NCBI GenBank assembly: GCA_036362985.1
Contig: JAYGXS010000007.1
Span: forward strand, 10,239,273-10,303,272
Origin: Ligula intestinalis
Lineage: Eukaryota; Platyhelminthes; Cestoda; Diphyllobothriidea; Diphyllobothriidae
DNA length: 64,000 bases
Direction: 5' to 3'
In this document: positions 21,305-32,284 of the stretch, piece after piece
How positions within the stretch are numbered: position 1 is the stretch's first letter
Layout: every line of letters starts with the position of its first letter
Position numbers and translations under genes: made by a program
Notes under the pieces: model-generated
Databases searched by the model: none
The model's input: the letters and a program-made list of their open reading frames with translations, nothing else
What the model was told of the DNA's origin: nothing

Positions 21305-23500
21305 GCCTGTTTTCCGCCTATCCTGTGATTTGGATCCGCTTCCTGTCTCTCTCTCTCTCCCCTGACAGATGTCATCCTGCGCTGTGCTGCCCTGCATTTT
21401 TCGTTTACACACTGCTTTACTGTGTACCGCAATTGACGCTAAAACTGTACGCACGTCGTCTCCCAGCCGGCTTTTAACGCTGTGGTCTCAGGTAGTAGTG
21501 GCTACTGGCATGTCGTGCCCGAGAGAGAACGAGATACGGTACTTGCTTTTATGCGATTGTGGGGAAATTCTTAGTGGTGTGTGTGTGTGTGTCACTGCCT
21601 TGAAGGGATGCCGCGTTGGCCGAGAGGGGGCGTGTGCGTTTGTGTGCGCGTGGAAGTTGGTGAAAGGTGTTCAGGTAAGCGAGTCGAAAGCAGCTGCCTG
21701 CGAATTCGCTTGACTTTGAGGCAGCGGTCGTTATAGAGAAAAATTTGACAGCATTGTTGGTTGCCCGCCAGAGCTACCTCTTAGACACTGGACGAGGTGT
21801 ATGTGTCGATCATGAGCGAACGGTGAAGTGAAGGCAATAATCCAGTGCACATTTAGGTTAGAAGACGCTTGTCGTGTGTGGCAATAGTTGCTCTCGCTGG
21901 AGGCCAAGTTGATGCTTGTGACCTCTGCTGAGGTGCACTTGTGGCATCAGCCGGAAGGTGTTCTGGCGTGATCTCGATAATATGTGCCGGTGAGTTGGTA
22001 TGAGGAAGTTATTTCGGACAAGGGACATTACAGTGAGAGGTGGGTTAGACGAATGCTTCACGCAACCTTGCGATTTAGAAAGTTTAAAAATTCATTAATG
22101 CATGTGGAGTACCATGTCGAGTGCATGAAACCAACTCCTGGATGTTGTTTAGTTGGTTACGGGTGGAGGAATGTCTCGTACAAAGGGGCAGGTGCGATCC
22201 GATAGCGACAAATCTGGATTGGGTTCTCCAAGTAAATTGATTTGGATTTGACCTAGACTTCTACGGCGGATTTTTGTTAAAAACGCCAATCAGGATTGGT
22301 GACAGGGTCTTAGTAACCGCGTTTTCCTATCCGTTTGCACTATGAGAGACCCAGGAAAAGCAGTATAGGGAAATCGAGTGGGAATTTCGTGCAGAAATTG
22401 CTTAGTCATTTCTGGTAGTTGCGTAGTCAGATCGTGTCTAGGGTCACCAATTGGTAGGGGATCTATGTCATGGTCACACTGCCTTTATCCCGCACAGTTC
22501 CGTATATGGGACGGAAAGGGGGGAATTTCAGCTGGAGTTGTGTATTATGTAGAGGACCTCAAACCCCAACTCGCAGAAAGTTCCGATCCTTCGAGCGCTA
22601 CTCTGTTTGCTAGTGTGATGTAGGCGTGAAATCCTTTACCTCACGTGTGAGAGTGAATTACTGGCTGCTTTTCGGGCGCCTGTTTCGTTGCGTGTCTAAA
22701 AAACGGCCGTTCGGGAGCAGCGGCTTGATGTTCGCGCGCAGGCCTGTGTTAGTGTCCACATACGCGTAAGATAGTGTTGTCTGGCAGCGTTACCGTGATT
22801 AAACTAAGGTCAAGTGTGGAGAACTGTCGTGCATTAGTGGAAGGCCAGTTAGCGAGGTTGCCGCGGCCGATGGAACGCCTGATTAAAGGGGGACATTGGA
22901 GCGACTGCAGGCAGGCCAGGAACTGCAATCACGTGTCCTCTTGCGTGGTGCCACTTCGAAGGTGGGAGATGCTAAAAAATAATGTGTCGAAAGGAATTAT
23001 CTTCGACCACAGGATGCTCACCCAAGTCAGAGGTCAGGTAAGGTCAATTAGGTTGGATAGTTTACTGTCGAAAAGGAGTTTACATACGATACTATAGAAG
23101 CAAGCTGCTCACAGTAGACGAGCCAGGTGATGTGTGTGTGTGTGTTCTCTGCGTACGGTCCGCGGATGTTCTCCGGCCAATCAGGAAAGGTTCTTCAATG
23201 ATTGGCGTAAAGCTCGCTGGACCAAATGGACAAGACGCGAGGCATCGCCCGATCGAGAGGTGACAATGCGGGACGCGCGTCGGGGATACCGAATTGACAG
23301 TCACCGCAAATGCATGGTTAGCAGGCGAAGGCTTGAGGAGTCAGCCATAGTGGCGCCGATCTTATCACCGTAACCAATGAACCTTTTGCAGTCCGCGAAA
23401 CAGAACCGCCTTTTAATGACCTGCTTACTTGGTCGGTCTTGCTAGCTGGCTAATTGACGTTCTGGCATTGTTGAGGCCCTTGCGCAGAGCAAAACTACCT
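21305..23500. other. TBCB 3' region, no gene seen
   Basis: Contains the TBCB 3' UTR and beyond. There are short TC and GT runs (21345-21360, 21580-21594, 23129-23144) and no AATAAA in the first several hundred bases. Frames at 21369-21713 and 22774-23097 show no domain and probably arise by chance in G-rich DNA. Confidence 0.5.
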
Positions 23501-23509
23501 TGTCATCGG

Positions 23510-23680
23510 ATGTGTTATTTAGACCATCGCGAGAAATATGTCCACCATGTGCCTGAGGGCAGGGACAGTGACTACAGTCAGGTATAGTGAAAGTAGACGA
23601 GCCGCCATCTACCTCACTCTAAACCCTTTCTCCGCTGTATCGGTAACAAGACAAAGTCCGAGCAGGAATGGCGCGTAAGC
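23510..23680 (+). repeat. Dispersed repeat E, copy 1
   Basis: A segment with TATGTCCACCAT, then TCAGGTATAGTGAAAGTAGAC, then CACTCTAAACC and GGTAACAAGAC. The same order recurs at 41765-41900. It ends against a SINE. Function unknown. Confidence 0.5.
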
Positions 23681-23724
23681 CGCTTTCTCCAGATGCAACC
23701 TTGTCGTCGATAGCATTGTTTACA

Positions 23725-23873
23725 AAGATGAGGGAGACTGAAATGGCCGTTTCTAGCTCATTATTTGTCATCAGTCAGTTTTATCCAACCCAAAGTGGTG
23801 CACTACCCGAAGATCGAAACCGCGGCCTTTTCATCAGAAGTCTGACGCTCTAACCATTGAGCCACGATCTCGT
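23725..23873 (-). mobile_element. tRNA-derived SINE
   Basis: On the - strand the head reads CGTGGCTCAATGGTTAGAGCG (A-box region) and GGTTTCGATCTTCGG (B-box region), then the body with CACCACTTTGGG, the GACTGATGAC-like core and AACGGCCATTTCAGTCTCCC. The tail is less clear. The tRNA-like part is well kept compared with other copies. Confidence 0.75.
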
Positions 23874-23904
23874 TGTCTTGCCGGTTTAAATCGGAAGATA
23901 TTGA

Positions 23905-24030
23905 CACGCCGTTGATGGATGTTCACCGATAGCTAATGGTGTCCCTGGGCTTTGTCAGCAATGTTATCTGCCTAGACTGCTAGTTGCTGGCGGGGCTCCA
24001 AGGCCGAGTGGGCTCCGTAAGCGAACCTTA
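23905..24030 (+). repeat. SINE 3' segment fragment
   Basis: TGCCTAGACTGCTAGTTGCTGGCGGGGCTCC matches in outline the 3' part of the + strand SINE copies near 28020 and 44530 (CTAGCC-CTG-GTGGCTGC ... GGCTC ... GTGAGC). No head is attached. Confidence 0.45.
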
Positions 24031-24215
24031 AACAACGGGCACCTTACCACCGAACACCTTCCAACTTCGGATGCAATAGTACAGCCACAACTGTTGGGGG
24101 ATGCGGGGTCACCGCGGTATCAAATGCTGGATCGACTACCGCCTGACCGTATGGAAGACTAGCCGGAGGGTCCTACCGCGGAGACAACCCCACGGGCAGA
24201 TGCTATAAATGAAGC

Positions 24216-24790
24216 GGCAAAAGTAGCTTATGTAGCCCCACTCATGTACCCCTAGTCCCAGCATTGTGTCCTGCAAAAACGCTGGTTATAGAGTTTTGTG
24301 GGTGGGGAAATAGGATAGGCAGCGAAGGAAATATTTAGAAATATGTAAAAAGTGAAAAAAATGTCGAATTTTCTTCCCGCGGCCGCTGGGAGTAGGTTGT
24401 TCCGCATGTGAATTGAACCTGTGCGCGGCGCTTCGCGCCGCGGACTAAACTAATCTAACTCTAGAACGGTAAGTTAGACCACAGGTAAGTTGAAATAGAC
24501 GACCTCCTAACCACCATTTCAATTTTTTTGGGAAATTCAAGAAACCTGCAATTTGATAATCGGGTTTTCCCGCAATAAGTTAAACGATGATACAGATTAG
24601 AAAAATATACAAATATAAATCCACAATGCTTCTAAATACAGTAAAATAAATATTCATTTACCATTTATTAAAGTATATACCACTGCGTATCTTAATACTC
24701 CGCCCATAAACCCCGATACCCACCGTTTTCGTAGGAAAACATGCAGGTTGCAGAGATTAATGGGTAGGGGCTACATAAGCTACTGTTGCC
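24216..24790 (+). mobile_element. Terminal-inverted-repeat element T, copy 1 (575 bp)
   Basis: Non-autonomous DNA transposon. It starts GGCAAAAGTAGCTTATG and the right end, on the other strand, starts GGCAACAGTAGCTTATG. Inverted similarity extends over 100 bases or more, with repeated GTAGCCCC and GTGGGGAA-type segments. Both sides carry the identical 8-bp duplication AATGAAGC (24208-24215 and 24791-24798). No coding frame is present. Eight-base duplications occur in hAT, Merlin and P superfamilies; the GG start does not fit the hAT CAGNG rule, so Merlin-like is possible. A second copy in opposite orientation is at 36766-37343. Confidence 0.9.
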
Positions 24791-25339
24791 AATGAAGCTT
24801 AACGCGCCTGCACTGAACTTGGCTGGGCGCAGAGGCGAACGAAATGGTAAAAAATCTGGGTATTTTTAAAGGCTGATGGGGTTAGGATGTTGAGCACCGT
24901 CGCAAAATGCTCTATGAAGCTATCAAAATGGCCCTCTAGGCAGTGCACTCTTGGTTGGCAGCGGTGTGTTAGTTCATTTCGTGGGGGTAATCGTTAAGGC
25001 CTTGGACGCTGCGTCATGCAGTTTTGTACACGCAATCTAAAAACGGTCACTATTAAAATAGTATTCTCAAACTATAAGTAGTATGGTTTTTACAAATAAT
25101 CTTGTCTCGAAATGGCGTGGTGTTATTTTGGATTTAGATTGTAGAGGTAAAACAGGAGACACTGGCGACTTGGATTCTCTTTTTATTCATTCTCTTTTGA
25201 AACTGCTGGGCACTAGGTATCTGAACAGCGAACATTGTAAGCCTTAATAGTGGGCTCAAATAAAAACCCAGTAACGCTCATGGACAAATGGACCTTAGTT
25301 CTGCAAATATTCCCATTCTTAAGTTGAGAAGTCAATTTG

Positions 25340-25445
25340 GCAAACGTATGTTTTCAGCAAATCATCATCAGGCCAGAACATTTGCAGGGTAATTAAAACT
25401 GTACAGCTGGACAGGGTTAAATAGTGCAGTCTAATAACAACTCAT
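25340..25445 (-). repeat. Penelope terminal-repeat piece
   Basis: Carries the conserved GCCTGATGATGATTTGCTGAA and CATACGTTTGCC segment (on the - strand), related to the palindrome at 17485-17610 and to 32290-32325. It lies just downstream of the PLE-3 coding remnant on the same strand, as a 3' terminal repeat would. Confidence 0.55.
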
Positions 25446-25494
25446 CGTTTACGCGTCGTTTGCATGGCGAGGTCGGCGTGTAGAGGTTCGTGCG

Positions 25495-25940
25495 TCAGGG
25501 GAGGGGGGTAATTGGGTTAGGTTGTGGGGATTGGTCAGAAGGCAGATGCATGGGGGAATAATTGCTGCTATTTGCGCGCAGCGTACGACTGTCACTGGTG
25601 CGTGGGGGCAAAACGCGATTGCCACCTGGCGTCGGGGTCGGCCACGGAAGTGCGAGGGCTTCTGTCAGCTTCTTCTGACAACACAGCTCCGGATTCTCTA
25701 GCCGCATAGCCACTGCTTCGGCTGTTGAAAGCACCCGTTGGCGTAGGCCCTTGGAAAAGTTGGCTGGTGTCCGGTAGACAACCTGAAAGGCTTCGTTAGT
25801 ATCGACTTGATGATTCGTATCGACAAGATGTGCGGAAATAGAACTCGAGATCGATCTAGTTTCACCTTTACTTAACCAGGCCCGTATGTGCTCACGTACT
25901 AGCCTAGCCTGCCTGCCAACATCAGTCTATTGAATTCGTT
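25495..25940 (-). pseudogene. Penelope-like element PLE-3, GIY-YIG endonuclease end
   Basis: On the - strand: ARLVREHIRAWLSKGET, SSISAHLVDTNHQVD, AFQVVYRTPANFSKGLRQR, then VLSTAEAVAMRLENPELCCQKKLTEALALPWP. The same series is present in PLE-4 (REHIPAWLSKGEN ... EAVAIRLAKP-LCCQ ... CLPWP), so both belong to one Penelope family. Only the C-terminal nuclease part remains; the reverse transcriptase is gone. Confidence 0.75.
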
Positions 25941-26004
25941 TGATGATTCTTGGGTTTGTGGATATCTGCGACAGGCTTCATTCAACAGCGGGATGAGAAA
26001 ATTT

Positions 26005-26085
26005 CACGGCGTATATTAAGCCGTCCACGAAGGCCGGAGTAGTCGTGGAACACCAGAGCACCCGAACCGAGACGCTAGCAGCTTC
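26005..26085 (+). repeat. Direct repeat flanking AT-rich block, left
   Basis: 81 bases from CACGGCG to GCAGCTTC, nearly identical to 26978-27057. Shared core: CACGAAGGCCGG-GTAGTCGTGG, then AACACCAGAG, then GACGCTAGCAGCTTC-like. The two copies bracket an AT-rich block of about 890 bases. Confidence 0.75.
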
Positions 26086-26977
26086 ATGCGATGTGTACAG
26101 CAAATAAGAAGAAATACTAAATTACGCCATAGAATTCGTTTAACATATCCAAATATGCGAAAGAATGATACTTTTCCGCTAATCAGTTATATGGGGTCAA
26201 GCAGAAAGGACCACTACAATTTCAGTCACAATAGGATGCTTCTTTCTGACCTCTCACAAAACGTATGCACTGCGAAAAGTGGCTACTTAAGACCTATGCA
26301 TTGTTATCATTGATTTTGACTGCGTTTTATAAATTCAAATATATATTATGGAAGACATACCCGAAAACAGTATTTCTTGTACTCGTTTGGTGGCAAATTA
26401 CGCCTTCTTTAACTTTTATACTTCAAAAAAGACTATCTTTCGATTTTAAAAAAAGCTTCTTAATTTCTGACTAATTTTTAAACATTGTGATTCCTGCACT
26501 TGAATTCAAGGTTTGAAAACTGCGCGTTATGTATATCCTGTTTAAGGAAAAGTACGTTTTCGCCTACGGTCTGAAGGACAAGTCACATAGTATAAAATAT
26601 AAATATAAAATATAAAGAAGGCGAAAATTTCGACCAGAAGAAATCAATGAATAATTTTTTCGCGCATGCTTTGTGTCTTATTTATTTAAAAATTATAAAG
26701 GCAGTCGTAATCGGTGATAAAAATGCATACTACTTCAGTAGCCAATTTGTACAGTACACACGTTTTGTTAGCGTTCAGAAAGAAGCTCCTTTAAAAGCCG
26801 GCATCCTATCATGACTGTTATAACTTCAGAATGGACGGGACCATAATTAATATTACAACATAATGCTGATTAACGAAAGAGAATCAGTATTTCGTCTATG
26901 TCGGCATGTTACACGAAATCTAGGCCGTACTGCAGTTATAAGCACTGTGCACCTGCGGGCAACTATTGAGACTGAGT
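26086..26977 (+). repeat. AT-rich dispersed repeat D, copy 2
   Basis: Shares segments with 14200-15110 and 36180-36530: TTTGACTGCGTTTTATAAAT near 26318, the CGAAAATTTCGACCAGAAG segment near 26620, GTGATAAAAATGCATACT at 26716, and CAGTAGCCAATTTGTACAG with AAGCTCCTTTAAAAGCCGGC. No coding region is seen. Confidence 0.6.
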
Positions 26978-27057
26978 CACGGCGTTATTAAGCTGTTCAC
27001 GAAGGCCGGCGTAGTCGTGGAACACCAGAGTGCCCCAATTGACACGCTAGCAGCTTC
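26978..27057 (+). repeat. Direct repeat flanking AT-rich block, right
   Basis: Second copy of the unit at 26005-26085, same orientation. Such paired direct repeats can be short terminal repeats of an element or the trace of an insertion into a repeat followed by duplication. Confidence 0.75.
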
Positions 27058-27845
27058 GACTCAACTTAGGATTCACACTTCTGCGAGTAGCATAGATCAA
27101 TTGATTTCGTTTCATACAAAAAATTTGCATGCTTATTTTAAGCTCCGACGATAAAATTCGATAAAAACCACGGGATTGGACGAATATATAAAAGCGTTAG
27201 AAGGCCTGCCGATGTACGTAAACTCTCAATTCCCGTAGGACAAGCATACTAGGGTACTTTTCTACCCTTTCTTCGAACAATCACTGAGGAAATGTTCTTT
27301 GATAGGCCTAACTTAACTCTAGGATCGATGTTAAGGTGAGAGGATTTCACATGCCTAGCTTAATCGCACACCAAATTTAAGACTATAGGAAGATGATCAT
27401 GCAGAATGTGTCACGAAAGCTGAGTTTGAAATGTCTAGTTGAGCGGTAAAACTTCAAAAGCATTATCGGAAGCTAACCAGAGGTGACATGCAGAACTCAC
27501 CCAGGTCGTGCATGATCCTAGGTCCATCTCCGTGATTTATAACGTCAAATGGTTTTTTTGCGCAGTCGGCTGCCGAAAGTGCATTTCAAATCTGTTTACT
27601 CAACGCTCGCAAACACTGCAGCATATCTAGACTGTTGACTAAAATGGTCGGTATCAAGGACAGTGTGCACTTTTATCCAAAGAATCGTAATCCACTGTCA
27701 TCTACACGTGGCGAAGGAATGCATGATGTTGATTTACTAGGAACTTTTTAAGGCCCCCAAGCTGTGCACTGCACGGTACGAGTGAATTCCATGGGTGAGC
27801 GTTCATGAAAGGTGTTAATGCCTCCCGACCGAAACCAGCAAGACA
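27058..27845. other. Unassigned stretch
   Basis: No domain, RNA gene or recognised repeat. The frame at 27702-27890 on the - strand overlaps the SINE and shows no homology. Confidence 0.4.
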
Positions 27846-28115
27846 ACGAGCCCATATCTCAGCAGTTAGAGCGGTGAAATTGTAATCCAAAACATGTCAA
27901 GTTCAAGTCTGGACTGATGCACACCGCTTGGAGCTGGGTAAGGCTGGCTGATGACGGCTTATAAGTCAGAAATGAGCAATGTCTAGCCAGTAATATTTAT
28001 GTGCCTACACTACTAGCCCCTGTGTGGCTGCTAGCGGAGCCCAAGAGTGAGCTATTAAGGGGCACGTGAGATCCGTTAACGAGCGGTGAGCACTCGTTAA
28101 CGAATATGCCTGTTA
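27846..28115 (+). mobile_element. tRNA-derived SINE with long 3' segment
   Basis: Head: ACGAGCCCATATCTCAGCAG-TTAGAGCGG (A-box region) and AAGTTCAAGTCT (B-box region). Body: GGCTGGCTGATGACGGC, then TTATAAGTCAGAAATGAGC. The 3' segment (CTACACTACTAGCCCCTGTG ... GGCTGCTAGCGG ... GTGAGC ... GAGCGGTGAGCAC) is shared with copies at 44380-44625 and 44900-45040, so the family seems to have a variable long 3' part. Confidence 0.7.
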
Positions 28116-28734
28116 GTCGAATCGTGGATCGCTGGCTAAGAGCTTTAACTTTGCACTAGATCGACTATTGAAGTCCATAATTGTTCTCATAGCACGTATC
28201 GTGAGTCAGCCGTACAGGCCCAGTACTGAGAGGCATCCAAGGTAGGTAGCGCGTTGTTCAAACCTGCTGGCCGATTTCAGAAAAAAATACTTCATTTTTG
28301 AAAAAAATGGCACTACTTATGTTAAAAGTAGTCAACTTATTATCCCCTGGTATCTCTTATACCTTGTTGCTTGTGAAATGCTAACACGGGGATCCTGTCG
28401 AAACCGACGGTTGTGTGGGGTCTCTAGGCGCCTTGTAGGAATCCGTCGCCCAGCGCAATTGCGCCTTTTCGCATGTGCTAGTAGATTATTATTACTAAAG
28501 CGGGGGATATACCTAGCTTTCTCAGTGTTTCAGCATACTGTCTTTGGCCGCTTGCACTGATCTCGAAGAAAGGAAATTTTTTGCCAGGATTGTGCCCCAC
28601 CTTAGCTTTGATTTACAAAAAAAGCGGAGTTAAGTACGTGCAAATGGCGCATTTTTATTTGAAGCATTGTTGTTATTTCCGGCTGAACAAGTTTGAAATT
28701 GGTATTTACCGAAAAAACGGAAAGCACACTCATT
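28116..28734. other. Unassigned stretch
   Basis: Contains A/T runs near 28280-28310 and no recognisable gene. The frame at 28378-28560 shows no domain. Confidence 0.4.
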
Positions 28735-28880
28735 AAGGCCTTTTCTGCCTCATTGGGCGTCATCAGGTGGTGGTTGCTCAACTCCAGTGTAACAACAGAA
28801 CTTGCCGCCACGCTCGAATTTCGAACCCGCGTCTCTCGAGCCAGAGGTGAACGTTCTACCTCTGAGCCACGGGTCCGCCG
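28735..28880 (-). mobile_element. tRNA-derived SINE, divergent body
   Basis: On the - strand: GACCCGTGGCTCAGAGGTAG (A box) and CGCGGGTTCGAAATTC (B box), about 40 bases apart as in a tRNA gene. The body CACCTGATGACGCCC differs from the other family, so this may be a separate subfamily. It is not a true tRNA: the 3' side of the acceptor stem is absent. Confidence 0.65.
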
Positions 28881-29019
28881 TGTTGTCGGTTTGTGATCAG
28901 GACTAGATAGTAATGGGTTATTGTACGCCGATCTGTTTCAGGATGCACCCACGTCCTTTCTCCAGCGAAAATCTTGTTCGACCTGCATATGATTGTTTCT
29001 CTCTTACGAGAGCTTTCCC

Positions 29020-29575
29020 CCTTATTTCTCCAAGAATGCTGCCACCTTCACCTGTTGACCCCTGGTTTCCAGTCGAATGTAAACTGGTGCCGAAACCAGC
29101 CCCCTCCCCAACTAAATGGTACCGAATGCTATCCCCACGCCTCGGTTGGCTTCGTTGCCTTTTTAATCACCTTTACTTTAATGGTTCCGGCCCCTAGTTG
29201 ACTCAAGGGACAACTGTTTCGAGTAGCACTTGAATACGCCAGCTTGCTCTCTCGGCTAGACACAGGAAAGTTGACTAGATCCAGCTGGTAAGTGCTTGGT
29301 TGGCCTGCCACCTACCCGTGCTCCCTTCCTCCAAGAATGCTGCCACCCTCCTCCGTTGAACTTTTGTTTACCATCGAGTGCACACGGGTGCCAAGGGGTA
29401 CTTGTATACTGTCCCCACTTCCCCCCCCATTCGGCTTCTTAGCTTTTAATCACGTTTTCCCACAATGCTTCCAGCCCCCCCCCCTACCTCAAGAGACGAC
29501 TATTTCGAGTAGCACTTAAATGCACCAGCTCACTCTTTCGGGCCTCCACAGGAAGGTTGACTAGACCCAGCTGTT
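29020..29575 (+). repeat. Tandem duplication, about 301-bp period
   Basis: Two units beginning CTCCAAGAATGCTGCCACC at 29028 and 29329. Both then contain a CCATCGA/CCAGTCGAATG-like segment, TTTAATCAC, a CCGGCCCC/CCAGCCCC segment, TTTCGAGTAGCACTT and GTTGACTAGA-CCAGCTG. The units differ by many substitutions and a longer C run in the second, so the duplication is old. Confidence 0.75.
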
Positions 29576-30297
29576 TCGGGCTTTGCTGACCTGAACACCG
29601 CTTTGTTCAGACCGATGTATTCTGAGGGCCACTTCAACACCCCCGACCGCTGACGCTTCTATATTGCCTCCCCTTTTGGCGTGCTGTTTCAGACCAGCGC
29701 TGAGGCACACCTGGCATTAGCAGCCGCCAACCCCCCCTTTACGCGCGCAATGATCACATCAATCGGAAGCCACATGAACTGCGTCCCGAAGTCACATAAA
29801 AGCGTCGACCCCCCCCCCTCTTGCAGTAACACGCAGACTCTCCCAAGACAGGTTTCGCCCTGCATGATAGTTGAATTTCTGTTGTTCCCTTGTCTCGAGT
29901 CAGGCGATTTGGCCGATTCTCTTCCTTCTCGACTGTGTGTACCCATTGATGACGTTTGTACTTTGTAGATCCTTTACTATTTTTGAAATTTGCTATCATT
30001 GGGTTTGAAGCACGTGCTTGCTGCTGGATACCGAGCCAGAGAATGCAAGCACGACTAAACAATCGTTTAGTCTGACGACGAACACGTGATACTTGTTGGA
30101 AAATTCACGAGTACAACTCGATTTTCCGAAGCTCTTCTTTCTTTTCATCATATCATCTCGGAATGCAACTTACTTCACTTATCCAATTGTTTTCCTGCAA
30201 GAAATTGAACAAGGCAAAAACAACGGGTTTTGCAGGATTTAATTATGTCATACAATGTCGCGACCTCTTATTCAGCTGCATACGGTCATTGCCTAAT

Positions 30298-30395
30298 GAT
30301 AACGATTACCTATGACTAAGGATTCCCGACGGAATCCGAAACGTCAGGCAAATAAAACTCTTGTTCCAGTGATCGCATCTTCGTCTTCTGATAAG
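30298..30395 (+). ncRNA. Hammerhead-like module, family 2 copy a
   Basis: CTATGACTAA box, then a perfect 7-bp stem (GGATTCC, CGAC loop, GGAATCC), GAAACGTC, AGG and an AAATAAA hexamer. Order and spacing match the module at 36044-36088. The first box is degenerate against CUGANGA, so activity is doubtful. It is followed by CTCTTGTTCCAGTGATCGCA, also seen on the - strand near 54030. Confidence 0.4.
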
Positions 30396-30397
30396 AT

Positions 30398-30810
30398 AAG
30401 TAACTGTCCAATTAAGTGTCGACCTAAAAAGTGAAACTTGATAGGTTAAGAGACTAAAAGTCATTAGTCTCGTTCTTTTGCGCTCCTTTTTTTGCCCATA
30501 TGACCGACTGCTGCCCTGCCCCCTTGCAATTTTAATCACGCTTGGCAGGTTTCCCCTGTAACTTGAACTGTCTTGCTTCGATAACTGCCTCCCCCTCCCC
30601 ACGCGCACCAGCATCAGAGACAAACAGCTCGTGCTCTATCTACCTATCATGCTTCAGCTTTCAAGGTCGGTATTCAATTGGACAGTTTATTCTACCTCAT
30701 TAATAGGCAACGCTTGCCAGGTTTTCCCTGTAACTTGAACTGTCCTGCTTGGATAACTGCCCCCACCCTCCCCCCCTCACCATGCGCAAACAGCTCATAC
30801 GAAAAACAGC
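30398..30810 (+). repeat. Penelope terminal repeats with internal duplication
   Basis: A segment near 30659-30710 (CTTTCAAGGTCGGTATTCAA, then TTGGACAGTTTATTCTACC) recurs in the same orientation near 32368-32412 and inverted near 30398-30450. In addition, a unit starting CGCTTGGCAGGTTTCCCC at 30538 is repeated at 30711 (period about 173). These sit directly before the PLE-4 coding region and fit the tandem plus inverted terminal repeats known from Penelope elements. Confidence 0.6.
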
Positions 30811-30839
30811 TCATTTTTTTATCGATAGTACCAGTATTT

Positions 30840-32168
30840 GAAACCATAGTGTACCTATGTCACTTTATACAGGAAACAAACTACCGGATAGGGATGACAG
30901 TGGAGACGCTAAAAGAATGAATGATGGGCTGTACAAAAAATGTACAGTTTCTCTGCAATGGCCAGCTATGTAGGCAAATAGATGGAGTGGCGATGAGCTC
31001 ACCACTTGGACCATTCCTCACAAATGTCTTCATGGACAAGCTCGAGACACTACAAATGACCTGGAGTTCTATGGTCGATACGTCGATGATATATTTTGTC
31101 TGACGAATAAGACCACTGACATCGATGGTCTAGTCCACAATTTTAAAACGACCCAAACAGCGCTAACATTTACAGCGGAAATGGAGGCAAACAATGAAAT
31201 GGTTTTTCTTGATGTCCTCCTACATAGAAAAGAGGATGGTTCAATGCAACGCCGAATATTCAGTAAGAAAACCTGAACTGGGCAATACATTAATTTCCAT
31301 GGCTTCATTCCCCTTAACCTCAAAGCGAACTTAATCCAAAGAATGGCAGCCAGGATACGCTGCATCTGCTTTCCTGAAATGATGGAAGCAGAATTTTAGC
31401 AGCTAAAAACACACTCCATCAAAACGGTTATCCAGAAAGGTTCATCCTTTGGAACATCAAGGTGCGTATCACATAGGCCGCAATTGCAACGGTGGAAAAG
31501 AAATATTTATTCATATGACTGCCTTTTATGGGAGAGGAAGCAAGTGAACTGGCAAGACAACGCCTGAGGGCAGCAGTCACGAGTGCCTTCAGGCGGAAAA
31601 CTTACGCGTACTCTTCACAAACCCTCCCCTTCTACGAATGGGTGGTAAAAACAGACTACCATTTCAGGCCACATCGAGGTGCATCTATTTGTTAACATGT
31701 TTCTGTGGAGTGGGCTATATTGGACGAACAACGCGACATCTGGAGAAGAGAATACGTGAGCACATACCAGCCTGGCTCAGCAAAGGCGAGAATATATCGA
31801 TTTCAAACTCAATCTTCGTCCACCTAATTGATAAGAACCATCAAGTGGACGCAAGAGAGGCCTCTCGAGTCATATATCACACGCCGACATACTACTCCAA
31901 AGGCCTGCGCAAACGGGTGCCAGCCGCAGCCGAGGCAGTGGCAATCCGTTTAGCAAAACCCACTCTCTGTTGCCAAATGGCGCTAGTACGGGCAATCTGC
32001 CTTCCCTGGCCAACTGCATGCAAAAAGATCACACCTTTTGAAGCCAAGCACTCTGAAAACACACTAAATGAAGCCACAGGGAATATTCAGGCGCACGCTC
32101 CGCGGAAGACGTACAGACCCCAACCAGCTGACCGCGAGAACATCGTCTCTGTCTTCGCTGCGCATTGA
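30840..32168 (+). pseudogene. Penelope-like element PLE-4, RT plus GIY-YIG endonuclease
   Basis: The most complete Penelope copy here. 30860-31090 reads CTKNVQFLCNGQLCRQIDGVAMSSPLGPFLTNVFMDKLE, with the QIDGVAMGSPLGP motif typical of Penelope. Next, in another frame, comes FYGRYVDDIFCLTNK with the YVDD catalytic motif (about 31070-31105), then MVFLDVLLHRKEDGS. At 31638-32168 the nuclease reads RCIYLLTCFCGVGYIGRTTRHLEKRIREH, the GIY-YIG core with its RTTR arginine, and later AVAIRLAKPTLCCQ and LPWP. Several frameshifts and stops (one near 31275) separate the parts. The N-terminal region seen in PLE-1 is missing. No host gene is nearby. Confidence 0.85.
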
Positions 32169-32284
32169 ACACAACGTCCTAAACGCGCTGGTGCCCGCAT
32201 TCGGGAGGCGAGGGGTAACCCCAACCTGACGATCATCTAAACACTGCATTTAAGGGACCGTTTTTATTCTCCATGTCACTGTAT

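Noticed and set aside
21369..21713. 114-codon frame after TBCB
   Set aside because: Starts 65 bases after the TBCB stop inside its likely 3' UTR and contains low-complexity GT sequence; no domain.
28800..28880. Possible tRNA gene on the - strand
   Set aside because: A and B boxes are good, but no closed acceptor stem can be formed and the sequence runs into a SINE body.
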